A DNA stretch of 64,000 nt, taken from NCBI RefSeq assembly GCF_900177425.1, contig NZ_LT840184.1, positions 2,876,010-2,940,009 of the forward strand, written 5' to 3'. The position numbers and the translations under genes were made by a program. The stretch comes from Paenibacillus uliginis N3/975 (lineage in GTDB: Bacteria; Bacillota; Bacilli; Paenibacillales; Paenibacillaceae). Positions 45,146 to 53,697 of this stretch are shown here, piece by piece (position 1 is the first letter of the stretch; every line of letters starts with the position of its first letter). Under the pieces are notes generated by a model, which worked only from the letters and a program-made list of their open reading frames with translations, was not told where the DNA came from and did no database searches.

Positions 45146-45481
45146 TTGACAGTTCTGTTTAACTCACACAAGCCAAAAGAGAGCTTGAAACCTTGGCGGG
45201 CGTCAGCAGGCGGACTGTCTCAGACTAGCAGCGAATTTGGTTTCGCCTTGGGACTCGCTGTTTTAGGCAGTATAAGTACTGCCGTGTATAGAACTCGGAT
45301 GACCGACTCAATTCCACAAGAAATACCGAATGGAGCATCTCTAATAGCACAGGACAACATCGCAGGAACAACAGAAGTTGCACAAGATATTCCAAATCAA
45401 TTAGAAAAGGGAGCTCACACGCTGTACGCTGCGGAGCTCCCTTTTATCGGTTATAGCGAGAGTTTCTATGAGCAATCATAA
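45146..45481 (+). pseudogene. Fragment of a DHA2 drug efflux MFS transporter
   Basis: The frame holds ASAGGLSQTSSEFGFALGLA and VLGSISTAVYRTRM, the helix 12-13 region of fourteen-helix QacA/EmrB-type exporters, then a loop-like stretch. All earlier helices are missing, and the first codons (about 45146-45190) do not resemble the family. This is a leftover of a deleted pump gene. Confidence 0.65.
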
Positions 45482-45780
45482 AGCATGACGGACTTGCATA
45501 CCCTTCGTACACTCAGTTGAACTGTTTTCGTGGTAACGCTTGTCAGGTTGGCAGGTTGAATCCTGTCCTGCTGACACAAGCTGTCCCTCGATTTACACGC
45601 AATTTTATTAGCTATTTCCAGCATAATCATATGACTTACGAATGTGTTCTTGCTTTGTTCCATCCGCCTTGGAAGATAGATCTGAAAGGTTTACAATTAG
45701 ATGGTTATTTATATTTAATCTTTGTTGTCGTATTTTATTATTGGAATTGGGTAAAAAAACAAGCAGAGGAGTCGTTTAAC

Positions 45781-46374
45781 ATGACAGAAAAAGAAAAAAT
45801 GTTAGCTGGCCTGGCATACAAGGCTTTTGGAGAGGAACTGCTGGGGGAAAGACAGCGCGCGAAGGAAATATTGTTTGATTATAATGCGTTGAGGCCAAGT
45901 GAAATTGAGAAACGGGACAATCTGTTAAAGCAATTACTGGGTCAAACGGGAACAAACTTTTTCATTGAGCCGCCATTCCGATGTGACTATGGATACAACA
46001 TTTCAATTGGTGAACAATTTTATTCTAATTATAATTTCACAGTACTGGATTGCAACAGAGTCACGATCGGCGATCACGTCTTTATTGGCCCTAATGTAAG
46101 TATTTTTACAGCAGGACATGCTATTGACCCTGAAATGAGAGCCGCTGAAGTGGAGTTTGCGTATCCTATTCATATCGGGAACAGGGTTTGGATTGGTGGA
46201 GGAGCCATTATTAATCCGGGGGTCACGATCGGTGACAATAGTATCATTGGCTCCGGCAGTGTGGTCACTAAAGATATACCTGCCAATGTCATTGCAGCCG
46301 GGAATCCATGCCGGGTAATTCGAGCAATAACTGAAGAAGATAAAAGACAGTTTGAAAGTACATCGTTGAAGTGA
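45781..46374 (+). CDS. Maltose/galactoside O-acetyltransferase-like protein
   Basis: A 197-residue acetyltransferase of the left-handed beta-helix (hexapeptide repeat) type. The Mac domain comes first (EKEKMLAGLAYKAFGEELLG), then ISIGEQFYSNYNFTVLDCNR, the catalytic-histidine region IFTAGHAIDPEMRAAEVEF and the hexapeptide run IGNRVWIGGGAIINPGVTIG ending in AAGNPCRVIRAI. It acetylates a sugar hydroxyl using acetyl-CoA. I choose the ATG at 45781 after GCAGAGGAGTCGTTTAAC; a longer open frame starts at 45517 but its extra residues do not fit the family. Confidence 0.9.
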   Translation: MTEKEKMLAGLAYKAFGEELLGERQRAKEILFDYNALRPSEIEKRDNLLKQLLGQTGTNFFIEPPFRCDYGYNISIGEQFYSNYNFTVLDCNRVTIGDHVFIGPNVSIFTAGHAIDPEMRAAEVEFAYPIHIGNRVWIGGGAIINPGVTIGDNSIIGSGSVVTKDIPANVIAAGNPCRVIRAITEEDKRQFESTSLK

Positions 46375-46419
46375 GGCTGAAAAGAACTGTAGTAGAAAAT
46401 AATTTCCCTACAGTTCTTT

Positions 46420-46650
46420 TCATATAAAAATTCACAACGCACTAAATTAGCTATTCAGAAATTACGTGCAAAGGATAGCTTCGGCATTACAGTTATACCA
46501 ATACGAACTGTAAATATTATAAATAGTCTTAAGGACGTTTACGAGGAAAGAGTTCCTCTATACATTAAGTATAGTGATACAACTCTTGATTGCTCAAATA
46601 AGGATATAGAACATTGTGTTAGTGAAATTATAGAGAAAATACAAGATTGA
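46420..46650 (+). pseudogene. Orphan C-terminal coding remnant
   Basis: A frame without a start codon reads QRTKLAIQKLRAKDSFGITV, then NSLKDVYEERVPLYIKYSDT and ends with IEHCVSEIIEKIQD before TGA at 46648. The composition is protein-like and resembles the tail of a P-loop nucleotide kinase, but the evidence is weak. Everything before it is missing. The gap up to 46813 shows a small hairpin (ATTCCTC/GAGGAAT) and nothing else. Confidence 0.35.
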
Positions 46651-46813
46651 ATATTCCTCCGTCCAAGAGGAATAATATGTTAAGAATAAATTCAGAGATC
46701 ATGGTAAAACTGCCTTGCAAGCAATAATTGTTACTGGGGACGGATTGTGGAGAAATCTGCTGAACCATCGAAGAAGTCAAGAAAATCGCAGATAAATATA
46801 TGAGAAATTGACG

Positions 46814-46856
46814 CCAACAAAAACGGCTGCTTATCAAAAGCAGCCGTTTTTGTTGG
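46814..46856. terminator. Very strong hairpin terminator
   Basis: Positions 46814-46832 and 46838-46856 form a perfect 19-bp stem around a five-base loop (CCAACAAAAACGGCTGCTT on the left arm). The T-rich right arm and A-rich left arm suit termination in both directions. It isolates the GntR operon from upstream transcription. Confidence 0.8.
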
Positions 46857-46928
46857 ATTTTGAATCGACATTCGATCTGTGGATATACCCATATAAAAGA
46901 CACTAACATTGACGCACAAATGGATAGT

Positions 46929-46947
46929 GTGTATATTATATATACAC
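46929..46947. promoter_or_regulatory. Palindromic operator of the GntR (YtrA-type) regulator
   Basis: GTGTATATTATATATACAC has 8-bp arms GTGTATAT/ATATACAC and lies 38 bp before the GntR start codon. YtrA-type regulators commonly bind AT-rich palindromes of this form next to their own gene, so autoregulation of the operon is likely. Confidence 0.6.
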
Positions 46948-46984
46948 GGTAGATACTCTATTGACGGCAGCGAGGTGATTCAAC

Positions 46985-47368
46985 ATGAAAATAATAATAT
47001 CCAACGCATCGAGCGACCCAATTTACATACAGATCATGAACCAGATTAGGCAGAGTATCCTGAGCGGTGAATTGAATGCAGGAGAGAGCCTGCCTTCCAT
47101 TAGACAGCTTGCCAAGGATCTGCAAGTTAGTGTTATTACGACTAAGCGTGCCTATGAAGAGTTAGAGAAAGAGGAGCTAATCGACTCTGTTGTAGGTAAA
47201 GGTTGTTTCGTATCCGGAGCAAACAAAGATTTTATTCGGGAGCAGCGAATGAAACGACTAGAGGAGAAAATGTTAGAAATCATTCGAGAAAGCAACGAAT
47301 TAAGCATGAGTCAGCAAGATTTAATCAATCATCTGGCTTTATTATTCGAGGAGGAAGAGACACCATGA
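46985..47368 (+). CDS. GntR family regulator (YtrA subfamily)
   Basis: A 127-residue regulator. The winged helix (DPIYIQIMNQIRQSILSGEL, SLPSIRQLAKDLQVSVITTK) fills the first ~75 residues; only a short dimerisation tail follows, with no effector domain, which marks the YtrA group. Such proteins repress ABC transporter operons that respond to cell-wall antibiotics or acetoin. The stop overlaps the start of the ATPase gene (ATGA), so the two are coupled. ATG after GAGGTGATTCAAC. Confidence 0.9.
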   Translation: MKIIISNASSDPIYIQIMNQIRQSILSGELNAGESLPSIRQLAKDLQVSVITTKRAYEELEKEELIDSVVGKGCFVSGANKDFIREQRMKRLEEKMLEIIRESNELSMSQQDLINHLALLFEEEETP

Positions 47369-48231
47369 ATGCGATTGAATTACGAAATTTAACCAAAGTT
47401 TTCCAGGAATTTACAGTCGATCATGTATCTTTGGATGTGAAACAAGGCTACATAACCGGACTTATAGGTCCGAATGGCGTTGGTAAAAGCACCTTGATTA
47501 AGATGATGCTCGGCATGATCCATCCCGACTCCGGGAGCATCAAAATACTAGGCTGTGATATGCCGAAACAAGAGATTGACATTAAACAGCGCATCGGTAT
47601 TGTATCAGATGATTGCTTCTATTATGAGCATCTTACGATTCGCGACACGGGAAAGATGATCGCACCTTTTTATAAGAAATGGAACGATAAGAAGTTTAAA
47701 AGCTATCTTGAACAATTCGAGTTGTCTCCCAAGAAGAAGGTTAAAGATTTATCCAAGGGGATGAAAGTCAAGTTATCCCTTGCTGTTGCGTTATCGCATG
47801 AGGCTGAGCTCCTCATCATGGATGAGCCTACCTCTGGACTTGATCCAGTGTTTAGAAGGGAATTACTCGACCTGCTTGCGGATATGATGCAGGACGAGAG
47901 AAATTCAATTATTTTCTCGTCCCATATTACAACAGATTTAGATCGTATTGCTGACTACATAGCTTTCATAAATCGTGGAAAGCTCATTTTCAATGAGGCG
48001 AAAGATGAAGTGCTGGAGAGATACGCCATTGTAAAAGGTGACTCACAACTACTCGATTCAGATATTCGAAACAAATTTGTCGGGATTCGTGAGACTGCTG
48101 TTGGTTTTGAGGGCTTAATAGACAATAAGCAGGAGGTCGAACAGTTGTTTGGAAATTATGCCGTGTTCGAAAAACCCTCCTTAGAAGAAATCATATATTT
48201 CACCACCAAGGGAGGCCGCACTTATGCTTAA
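47365..48231 (+). CDS. ABC transporter ATP-binding protein (YtrB/YhcG-like)
   Basis: A 288-residue ATPase. Walker A GPNGVGKST starts at residue 35; the signature is degenerate, LSKGMKVKLSLAVA; Walker B is LLIMDEPTSGLDP; and the H-loop is SSHITTDLDRIA. The C-terminal ~80 residues are the long tail of the YtrB/BcrA-type group. I use the ATG at 47365, after GAGGAGGAAGAGACACC; a longer frame runs back into the regulator gene. It works with the permease that overlaps its end by eight bases. Confidence 0.9.
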   Translation: MNAIELRNLTKVFQEFTVDHVSLDVKQGYITGLIGPNGVGKSTLIKMMLGMIHPDSGSIKILGCDMPKQEIDIKQRIGIVSDDCFYYEHLTIRDTGKMIAPFYKKWNDKKFKSYLEQFELSPKKKVKDLSKGMKVKLSLAVALSHEAELLIMDEPTSGLDPVFRRELLDLLADMMQDERNSIIFSSHITTDLDRIADYIAFINRGKLIFNEAKDEVLERYAIVKGDSQLLDSDIRNKFVGIRETAVGFEGLIDNKQEVEQLFGNYAVFEKPSLEEIIYFTTKGGRTYA

Positions 48232-48847
48232 CTTACTCCGTAAAGACTTCATCGCTTTGAAGAGCTCACTTGGAATGCTTATCTTATGTCTGGCTTTATT
48301 CAGTATTTTTTTTATACCAAAACATGATATGTCTATTTTTACTGTGGGTTTCACTGTAGCTCTCGCCGCAGTTAATATGAGTACGATGATAGATGTCAGA
48401 AATAATAACCATAATTTTCTAATTACACTGCCGATTAGCCGAAAGCATATTGTTCTTGCCAAATACATAACAGCCATTATTGGTTCGCTTTTTGGAGTCC
48501 TTGCTTCCTATGGGATTCACTTGCTCGTTAAACTAGCATTCCCACAGCTTAACAAACCAGACTTTTCGATCACGGGTCTGCTAGTTCCAATAGGAATGAT
48601 ACTTGTTCTTATTTCTATTTATTTGCCGCTTTTTTATACACTTAGTAAAAAAGGAGCTGAAATTATCAATGTTGTGTTTTTGATAAGCCTGATTGTTCTG
48701 ATGAATCCTGGAGCTATGTTGATGATGATGAGCGAGGAAAGCTTTATCAGTGGTCAAATTTTATTTCTTATTTCAATCGGGATTTTACTGTTACTCATAG
48801 CTTCCTATTACTTAACTGTATATCTGTTTACTAGAAAGGACTTGTAG
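48224..48847 (+). CDS. ABC-2 type transporter permease
   Basis: A 207-residue membrane protein with about six helices, matching the ABC2_membrane_5 group of small permeases. It opens with NLLRKDFIALKSSLGMLILC and ends in a helix and a short basic tail. Its start lies inside the ATPase gene, with GGAGG at 48211-48215 as ribosome binding site. Exporter for a peptide or lipid-like drug is the usual role, unproven here. Confidence 0.88.
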   Translation: MLNLLRKDFIALKSSLGMLILCLALFSIFFIPKHDMSIFTVGFTVALAAVNMSTMIDVRNNNHNFLITLPISRKHIVLAKYITAIIGSLFGVLASYGIHLLVKLAFPQLNKPDFSITGLLVPIGMILVLISIYLPLFYTLSKKGAEIINVVFLISLIVLMNPGAMLMMMSEESFISGQILFLISIGILLLLIASYYLTVYLFTRKDL

Positions 48848-48860
48848 GAGGGCTATTCAA

Positions 48861-49154
48861 ATGACAGACACACAAAAAAAACAAATAAAAAGTTGGATGA
48901 TTACCCTTGGCGCTTTTCTCCTTATGCATATATACTTTATCGCCGTTGATGGCACATCATGGGTACCGAAGATGAATGATTCGGGCAATTTAGGAAACAG
49001 GTTTTTTCAATGGATTTTGCAAGGGGATCTTTTCACGGAATGGATTACTCCTTATAGCTACCCATTTTTTAACTTGGTCACCGTGATTAGCACCGTTGCT
49101 GTACTTATAGCAGCAGTATCATACATCTTTTCTAGCATTTTTTCCAAAAATTAA
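48861..49154 (+). CDS. YfzA-like small membrane protein, copy 1
   Basis: A 97-residue protein with two helices (ITLGAFLLMHIYFIAV and the C-terminal VISTVAVLIAAVSYIF) around a loop with LFTEWITPYSYPFFNLVT. The pattern matches the YfzA-like family of uncharacterised Bacillales membrane proteins. It is 13 bases behind the permease, so it belongs to the operon. A second copy, close in sequence, lies at 50137 beyond a CPBP protein gene. Confidence 0.8.
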   Translation: MTDTQKKQIKSWMITLGAFLLMHIYFIAVDGTSWVPKMNDSGNLGNRFFQWILQGDLFTEWITPYSYPFFNLVTVISTVAVLIAAVSYIFSSIFSKN

Positions 49155-49192
49155 GCGAGAAATCAAAAAAATCGTCATGGAGAGATTAATAT

Positions 49193-50065
49193 ATGAAGTG
49201 GATACTTTTGGTACTCGTCGGATGGTCAACATTAGTCGTGGGTCTGTTCCTAGGTGCTCTTTCCGGTGATATTGCTGAACAGTTGTTCGGCTTATCAAGA
49301 AATTCTCAATCATTCGTTAAGGGTTTAGTAATGAGTGGGCTGGTTGTTCCGGTTATTTTGTATTTGTATCCGCACGTCTATAAGCTAACTGGTGTTAAAC
49401 CTAAAACACCAGTATATTCCTGGAAAAGACTTCATCACTTTATTACTGGGGTTCTCTTGGCAATTGCACTGGCTTCATTAGGTTTCATAATAGCTAGTTC
49501 TCAAGGGTGGATCGTCATTGAACAATGGCATAATCCCGATCAGTGGCTTGCTGCGCTGCTTATCAATGTTATCATTGCTTTTCTATATGAAGCTTTACCA
49601 GAGGAATTAGGATTGCGAGGCATGCTGTATGATGTCTTGCGTCATCGATTCGCGGCTTGGCTAGCTGTATTATTTCAAATTATTTTATTTATACTTGTCC
49701 CTATTACAGTTACCCAGCTTCAAGTGCTCTTTGGTCTTGCTCCCGGAAACATCATTAACTTGCCTTATATCATATTAATTCTAACCTTTGGAATATGTTT
49801 GCAGCTGCTCCGTCTATGGACCGGGAGTCTCTGGGCGTCGATTGGTTTTCACATCGCATACTTAGAAATCTCGAGGTTTGTCATATTTGAACATGGATAT
49901 GGAGGACAGATCATAACCTACTACGAACCAGTGCCCGGATTCGGCGGGTTATTCACAATCTGTATGATTATTATTGGGGGTATCATTGTATCACTCGTTA
50001 TACTAGGTGTGAAGCGTTTTATACGGAAAAGTGAAGGGCGACATAAAACTGCTCGATTCAGCTAA
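49193..50065 (+). CDS. CPBP family intramembrane metalloprotease
   Basis: A 290-residue protein with about eight helices. The catalytic motif EExxxR is present as Glu137-Glu138-Leu-Gly-Leu-Arg142 in PEELGLRGMLY, and a later helix has GFHIAYLEISR with the metal-binding histidine. Family members cut prenylated or signal-type peptides; in Firmicutes they often accompany bacteriocin or self-immunity genes. Position between two YfzA-like genes and behind an ABC exporter fits an immunity role, which remains inference. ATG after GGAGAGATTAAT. Confidence 0.85.
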   Translation: MKWILLVLVGWSTLVVGLFLGALSGDIAEQLFGLSRNSQSFVKGLVMSGLVVPVILYLYPHVYKLTGVKPKTPVYSWKRLHHFITGVLLAIALASLGFIIASSQGWIVIEQWHNPDQWLAALLINVIIAFLYEALPEELGLRGMLYDVLRHRFAAWLAVLFQIILFILVPITVTQLQVLFGLAPGNIINLPYIILILTFGICLQLLRLWTGSLWASIGFHIAYLEISRFVIFEHGYGGQIITYYEPVPGFGGLFTICMIIIGGIIVSLVILGVKRFIRKSEGRHKTARFS

Positions 50066-50066
50066 C

Positions 50067-50093
50067 TTTGTCGGGATTCGCGGGAGGCCGCAC
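50067..50093 (+). repeat. Scar of a tandem duplication
   Basis: TTTGTCGGGATTCG (50067-50080) repeats 48076-48089 inside the ATPase gene, and GGGAGGCCGCAC (50082-50093) repeats 48210-48221 at its end. The two pieces, 120 bp apart in the gene, are adjacent here. This is what a collapsed second copy of the ATPase end would leave. Confidence 0.6.
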
Positions 50094-50136
50094 AGTTGTA
50101 TGGTCAAAGTGATAACTAAAAAGGAGAACTAGTCAA

Positions 50137-50430
50137 ATGATAGATACACAAAAAAAGGGTCGTCCTCGAATAAAAGGTTGGATGATGACCCTTGCTGGGT
50201 TGCTTCTTATGCAATTATTCTTTATCGTCTGTGATATGTATTTCTGGTCACCGTACAGAGAATTCAAACCCGGAACATTAATTGGTAAAATTATTAATTC
50301 GAAGTTATTTACAGAATGGTTCACTCCATATAACACACCTGAATTTAATGTATTTACGGGATTTTTTGGGGTTACATTACTCCCATCTGCTCTCATAGAT
50401 GCAATAAAAGACATCTTTTCTAGAAAATGA
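50137..50430 (+). CDS. YfzA-like small membrane protein, copy 2
   Basis: A 97-residue paralogue of the protein at 48861: both begin with a (T/D)TQKK stretch, share GWMMTLAGLLLMQLFFIV-like first helix spacing and the LFTEWFTPYNTPEFNVFTGF loop. The start follows AAGGAGAACTAGTCAA. The upstream DNA carries pieces of the ATPase gene's end, so this copy seems to come from tandem duplication of the ATPase-permease-YfzA segment with loss of the rest. Confidence 0.8.
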   Translation: MIDTQKKGRPRIKGWMMTLAGLLLMQLFFIVCDMYFWSPYREFKPGTLIGKIINSKLFTEWFTPYNTPEFNVFTGFFGVTLLPSALIDAIKDIFSRK

Positions 50431-50999
50431 ATCCATTTTTGAAGAGGAACGAGCTATTATAATGATAAACTAAATGCCAGGTGAATTATGGATGAAAACT
50501 TATTTGTGGAATTGCGACATAAAATTGTCCGATGAACAATTACGGATAGACTCAAAGTGGAAAAAAATTAAATAAGAAAAAGGCTCTAGTTGATTCGTCT
50601 CATTGTGAGACAGGGATCAAATCGCCCCCAGTTCCTCCACAAGGCCGGACAAGAGGAGTCACGAGCTTCAATGCATAAAATGCTGCGTAGATCGCGGCTT
50701 TTTTTGTTTTAACGATATAAGTTCTAGTCGATCATTCATCAAATGTCAGAGGACAAGAACTTGCATCCTTAGCCGATTAGATGATTGTCTAATGTTATTC
50801 AACACCGGCAGCCTATTATACTAACGGTTTTCTCCAAAACCAACCTTATTTCCTCATGTATGTAAAAGTCATAAAATATATATGCTATTATGATAAGCTA
50901 CTATAACTTAAAATTATACTTGTAATATATGAGCAAAATCAGTTCAATACTTAAATAAAAGATATATCGTTTTTCAGTTAAAAGAAATGAGGACATCGT
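50431..50999. other. Intergenic region with repeat copy B
   Basis: No supported gene. The middle (50690-50830) holds a copy of the structured repeat, listed separately. The rest is AT-rich and should include the promoter of the AraC-GH39 gene, whose ribosome binding site is AAATGAGG before 51000. Confidence 0.45.
50690..50830 (+). repeat. Structured intergenic repeat, copy B
   Basis: Follows the order of copy A: ATCGCGGC with a T-run, AACGATATAAGTTCTAGTC, GGACAAGAACTTGCATCCTT (the closing arm), AGCCGATTAGATGATTGTCT with TAATG, and CTAACGG at 50821. The loop of the first hairpin is longer (an insert with ATTCATCAAATG), and the last box is cut. Confidence 0.65.
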
Positions 51000-53498
51000 A
51001 TGCGTTACCTTTACGAATTTATCGAGCATCAGGATGATATGCCATTCAAGCTGTTTGTCAACAGCGTTAAGCATATTCAATTTCACTGGCATAAAGAGGT
51101 GGAAATTCTCTACGTTCTCCAAGGATCTGTTATCATGTACCTTGACCAGAAGCAGTATACTCTGAATCAGGACGATGTCATTGTGGTGAACAGCATGTCG
51201 GTCCATAAATTTGAGGGGAGTAGCCATGACAATATATTATTAACACTTCAGTTTGGTCCGGAGTGGCTGTACAATAACGTTTTCATTTCCTGTAATTCAA
51301 CGACTGAGGCTGAACCGAACGGCTTCCGATTTGACACCATCAAGCACGATCTTGCAAAGATGGTATGGGAGATGAACAAGAAAACACCAGGTTATCGAAG
51401 CTACACGCTGGGGAGGCTTCAAACGTTATGCGGACATTTACTGCGATATTTTTCGGAGGGAATAAACTCGGAAGCTGAAGAAGGCAGCAAGAGCTATGAC
51501 TATAAAAGGCTGAATCGGGTTCTTACCTATATCGATCAAAACTACAAAGAGAAGATTACGCTGCAGACGATGGCGGAACAAGAGCACTTAAGCTTGCATT
51601 ATTTTTCTCACTTTTTCACGGATAAAATCGGTATTCCTTTCCAAAAATATTTAACGCTGATCCGTTTGGAGAAGGCTCAGTCGGAGCTCTCGGGAAGTGA
51701 AAAGAGCATCACTGAAATTGCGATGGATTGCGGTTTTGCTAACGTAAAGTTATTCAATAAGTATTTCAAGGAAAAGTACGGCTGTACACCAAGCTCGTAT
51801 CGAGAAGCCACTATGGCACCTAATCAGGATAAGCCTAATCGGAAGCCGCTCACTTACGACGAGTCCTCAAGTGGAGACTATTATGAGTTAGATACGATCA
51901 ATGCGATGGGGTCGTTATATCGTTACCTGGATCTGAAAACAAATCAAGATCAGGAGGCAGTCAACCCTTTAACACCTATTGTTACGGACCACGAGCAGAT
52001 ACGGATTCAGACAGGCATGTCGTCAAGAGGGTACGATAAGCACTGGAATATTACCACAACCGCAGGCAGGGCAGTTGAAGGACTGCGTGATGACTGGCGT
52101 CGTCAGCTTTCTGAACTTGTAGGACGAATCCCATTTAAATATATTCGTTTCCACGGCATCTTTAATGATGAGATGATGGTATATAACGAAGAGGATGACG
52201 GCACCCCAGTCTATAACTGGGCTTATGTTGACAAGCTTTATGACTTTCTTCTTGGGCTGGGGATCAGGCCATTTGTGGAGCTCGGTTTTATGCCGACCCT
52301 GCTCAGCCGTTCCAACGAAACCGTATTCTGGTGGAAAGGGAATATTTCCCCTCCAGCCGATAAGGAAAAATGGAAGGCGCTTGTTCGTGAGTTCGTTCGG
52401 CATTGCATAAATCGGTACGGGGTTGAGGAAGTAAAGCAATGGTACTTCGAAGTGTGGAACGAGCCGGACTTATCTGGAGTTTGCTGGGCAGGGAGAAAAG
52501 AGGAGTACTTTTCTTTTTATGAATCTACAGTCCGAGTGATCAAGTCAATTCTTCCAGAACTAAAAGTAGGAGGCCCTGCTTTAGGTTATGGTTCACTTTG
52601 GAACGACACATGGGCTGAAGAGTTTATGGAATACTGCCGGAAGCATCAAGTACCGCTAGATTTCTTTTCCTTTCATATATATTCGGAATATCCTCAGCTT
52701 AAAGCTGAGAATCATATTTTAACGAAGATGATGCCGCCTTCTTTTTATAAAGAAAGCATACATCGGCTGCAGCAAAAAATGGAGCTCACCTCTTTCCGTG
52801 ATTTGGAGCTGCATATTACCGAATGGAACTTTTCGCTCTATGACCGGCATCTGCTGCACGATACCATGTTCATGGCTCCATTCGTCATTTATCATGCGAT
52901 GAATACGCTGGGAGACGTGAAGGCAATGGCTTTTTGGTGCTTTACTGATGTGTTTGAGGAAAGTATTGTTCCTTCCTCTCCGTTTTATGGAGGTTTTGGT
53001 TTGATGAATAGAGATGGACTTAAGAAGCCGAGCTATTACGCTTTTGAGTTTCTTCAGAGACTGGGTGAAGAGTTAATCGTTAAAGGGGACGGTTATGTAG
53101 GCACTCAAAAAAGTGACGGGAGCATGCAACTTCTGCTGTATCATTACGTCCATGTGGATCATCTGTTTTCAAGCGGAGACTGGTCGGAGTTGTCCAATCT
53201 TAACCGTTACGAAGTGTTCGAAGAGAAAGGCAACAAAGTTTTTCAAATAAACATTTCTCATCTTTCAGGAACCTATAAATGCACAAGTTATCAATTGGAT
53301 CGAGATCATGGCTCCGTTTTTGACGAGTGGGTTCGCATGGGGGCTCCGGTATTTTTGACGGAGGAGGAGCTTGCGTATCTTCACGGAAGAAGCGGCCCGG
53401 TTATCCGGACAGAGATATTACAGGATAAAAGCTGGCAGAAAGAAATTAATCTTCCTCCACATGGTATATTATTACTCACATTGGAGAAACAATTTTAA
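51000..53498 (+). CDS. AraC regulator fused to GH39 beta-xylosidase
   Basis: An 832-residue fusion. Residues ~1-90 form an AraC-type cupin (IQFHWHKEVEILYVLQGSVI); ~170-270 are two HTH motifs (MAEQEHLSLHYFSHFFTDKI, IAMDCGFANVKLFNKYFKEK). From ~300 to the end there is a glycoside hydrolase family 39 domain: acid/base Glu488 in WNEPDLSG, nucleophile Glu608 in HITEWNF, and DVFEESIVPSSPFYGGFGLM. Both catalytic glutamates are intact. GH39 enzymes release xylose or related sugars. A regulator fused to the enzyme domain could sense beta-glycosides by binding them with it. ATG after AAATGAGGACATCGT. PTS and GH3 genes follow. Confidence 0.88.
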   Translation: MRYLYEFIEHQDDMPFKLFVNSVKHIQFHWHKEVEILYVLQGSVIMYLDQKQYTLNQDDVIVVNSMSVHKFEGSSHDNILLTLQFGPEWLYNNVFISCNSTTEAEPNGFRFDTIKHDLAKMVWEMNKKTPGYRSYTLGRLQTLCGHLLRYFSEGINSEAEEGSKSYDYKRLNRVLTYIDQNYKEKITLQTMAEQEHLSLHYFSHFFTDKIGIPFQKYLTLIRLEKAQSELSGSEKSITEIAMDCGFANVKLFNKYFKEKYGCTPSSYREATMAPNQDKPNRKPLTYDESSSGDYYELDTINAMGSLYRYLDLKTNQDQEAVNPLTPIVTDHEQIRIQTGMSSRGYDKHWNITTTAGRAVEGLRDDWRRQLSELVGRIPFKYIRFHGIFNDEMMVYNEEDDGTPVYNWAYVDKLYDFLLGLGIRPFVELGFMPTLLSRSNETVFWWKGNISPPADKEKWKALVREFVRHCINRYGVEEVKQWYFEVWNEPDLSGVCWAGRKEEYFSFYESTVRVIKSILPELKVGGPALGYGSLWNDTWAEEFMEYCRKHQVPLDFFSFHIYSEYPQLKAENHILTKMMPPSFYKESIHRLQQKMELTSFRDLELHITEWNFSLYDRHLLHDTMFMAPFVIYHAMNTLGDVKAMAFWCFTDVFEESIVPSSPFYGGFGLMNRDGLKKPSYYAFEFLQRLGEELIVKGDGYVGTQKSDGSMQLLLYHYVHVDHLFSSGDWSELSNLNRYEVFEEKGNKVFQINISHLSGTYKCTSYQLDRDHGSVFDEWVRMGAPVFLTEEELAYLHGRSGPVIRTEILQDKSWQKEINLPPHGILLLTLEKQF

Positions 53499-53512
53499 AG
53501 ACAATTTTCAAG

Positions 53513-53542
53513 AACACCACTCTATAATGAGGGGTGTTTTTT
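53513..53542 (+). terminator. Terminator of the AraC-GH39 gene
   Basis: AACACCACTC (53513-53522) pairs with GAGGGGTGTT (53529-53538), with one mismatch, and is followed by TTTT. The PTS operon behind it therefore has its own promoter within 53543-53697. Confidence 0.7.
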
Positions 53543-53697
53543 GTTATCTATCTTAAGTGGCACAGATGAGCAGGAATAAAAGATGTGAAGTGAACAAAAA
53601 ACGACCATATGAGCGGCAATTTACAACAAGTAAGCGTTAACAATGAAATTTATACTATAGTTGTGTCCACAAGAGAATTACAGGAGGGAATAAACAG

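Noticed and set aside
45517..45780. N-terminal extension of the O-acetyltransferase
   Set aside because: The 88 extra residues do not resemble the family, and the ATG at 45781 has a proper GAGGAG site and gives the usual length.
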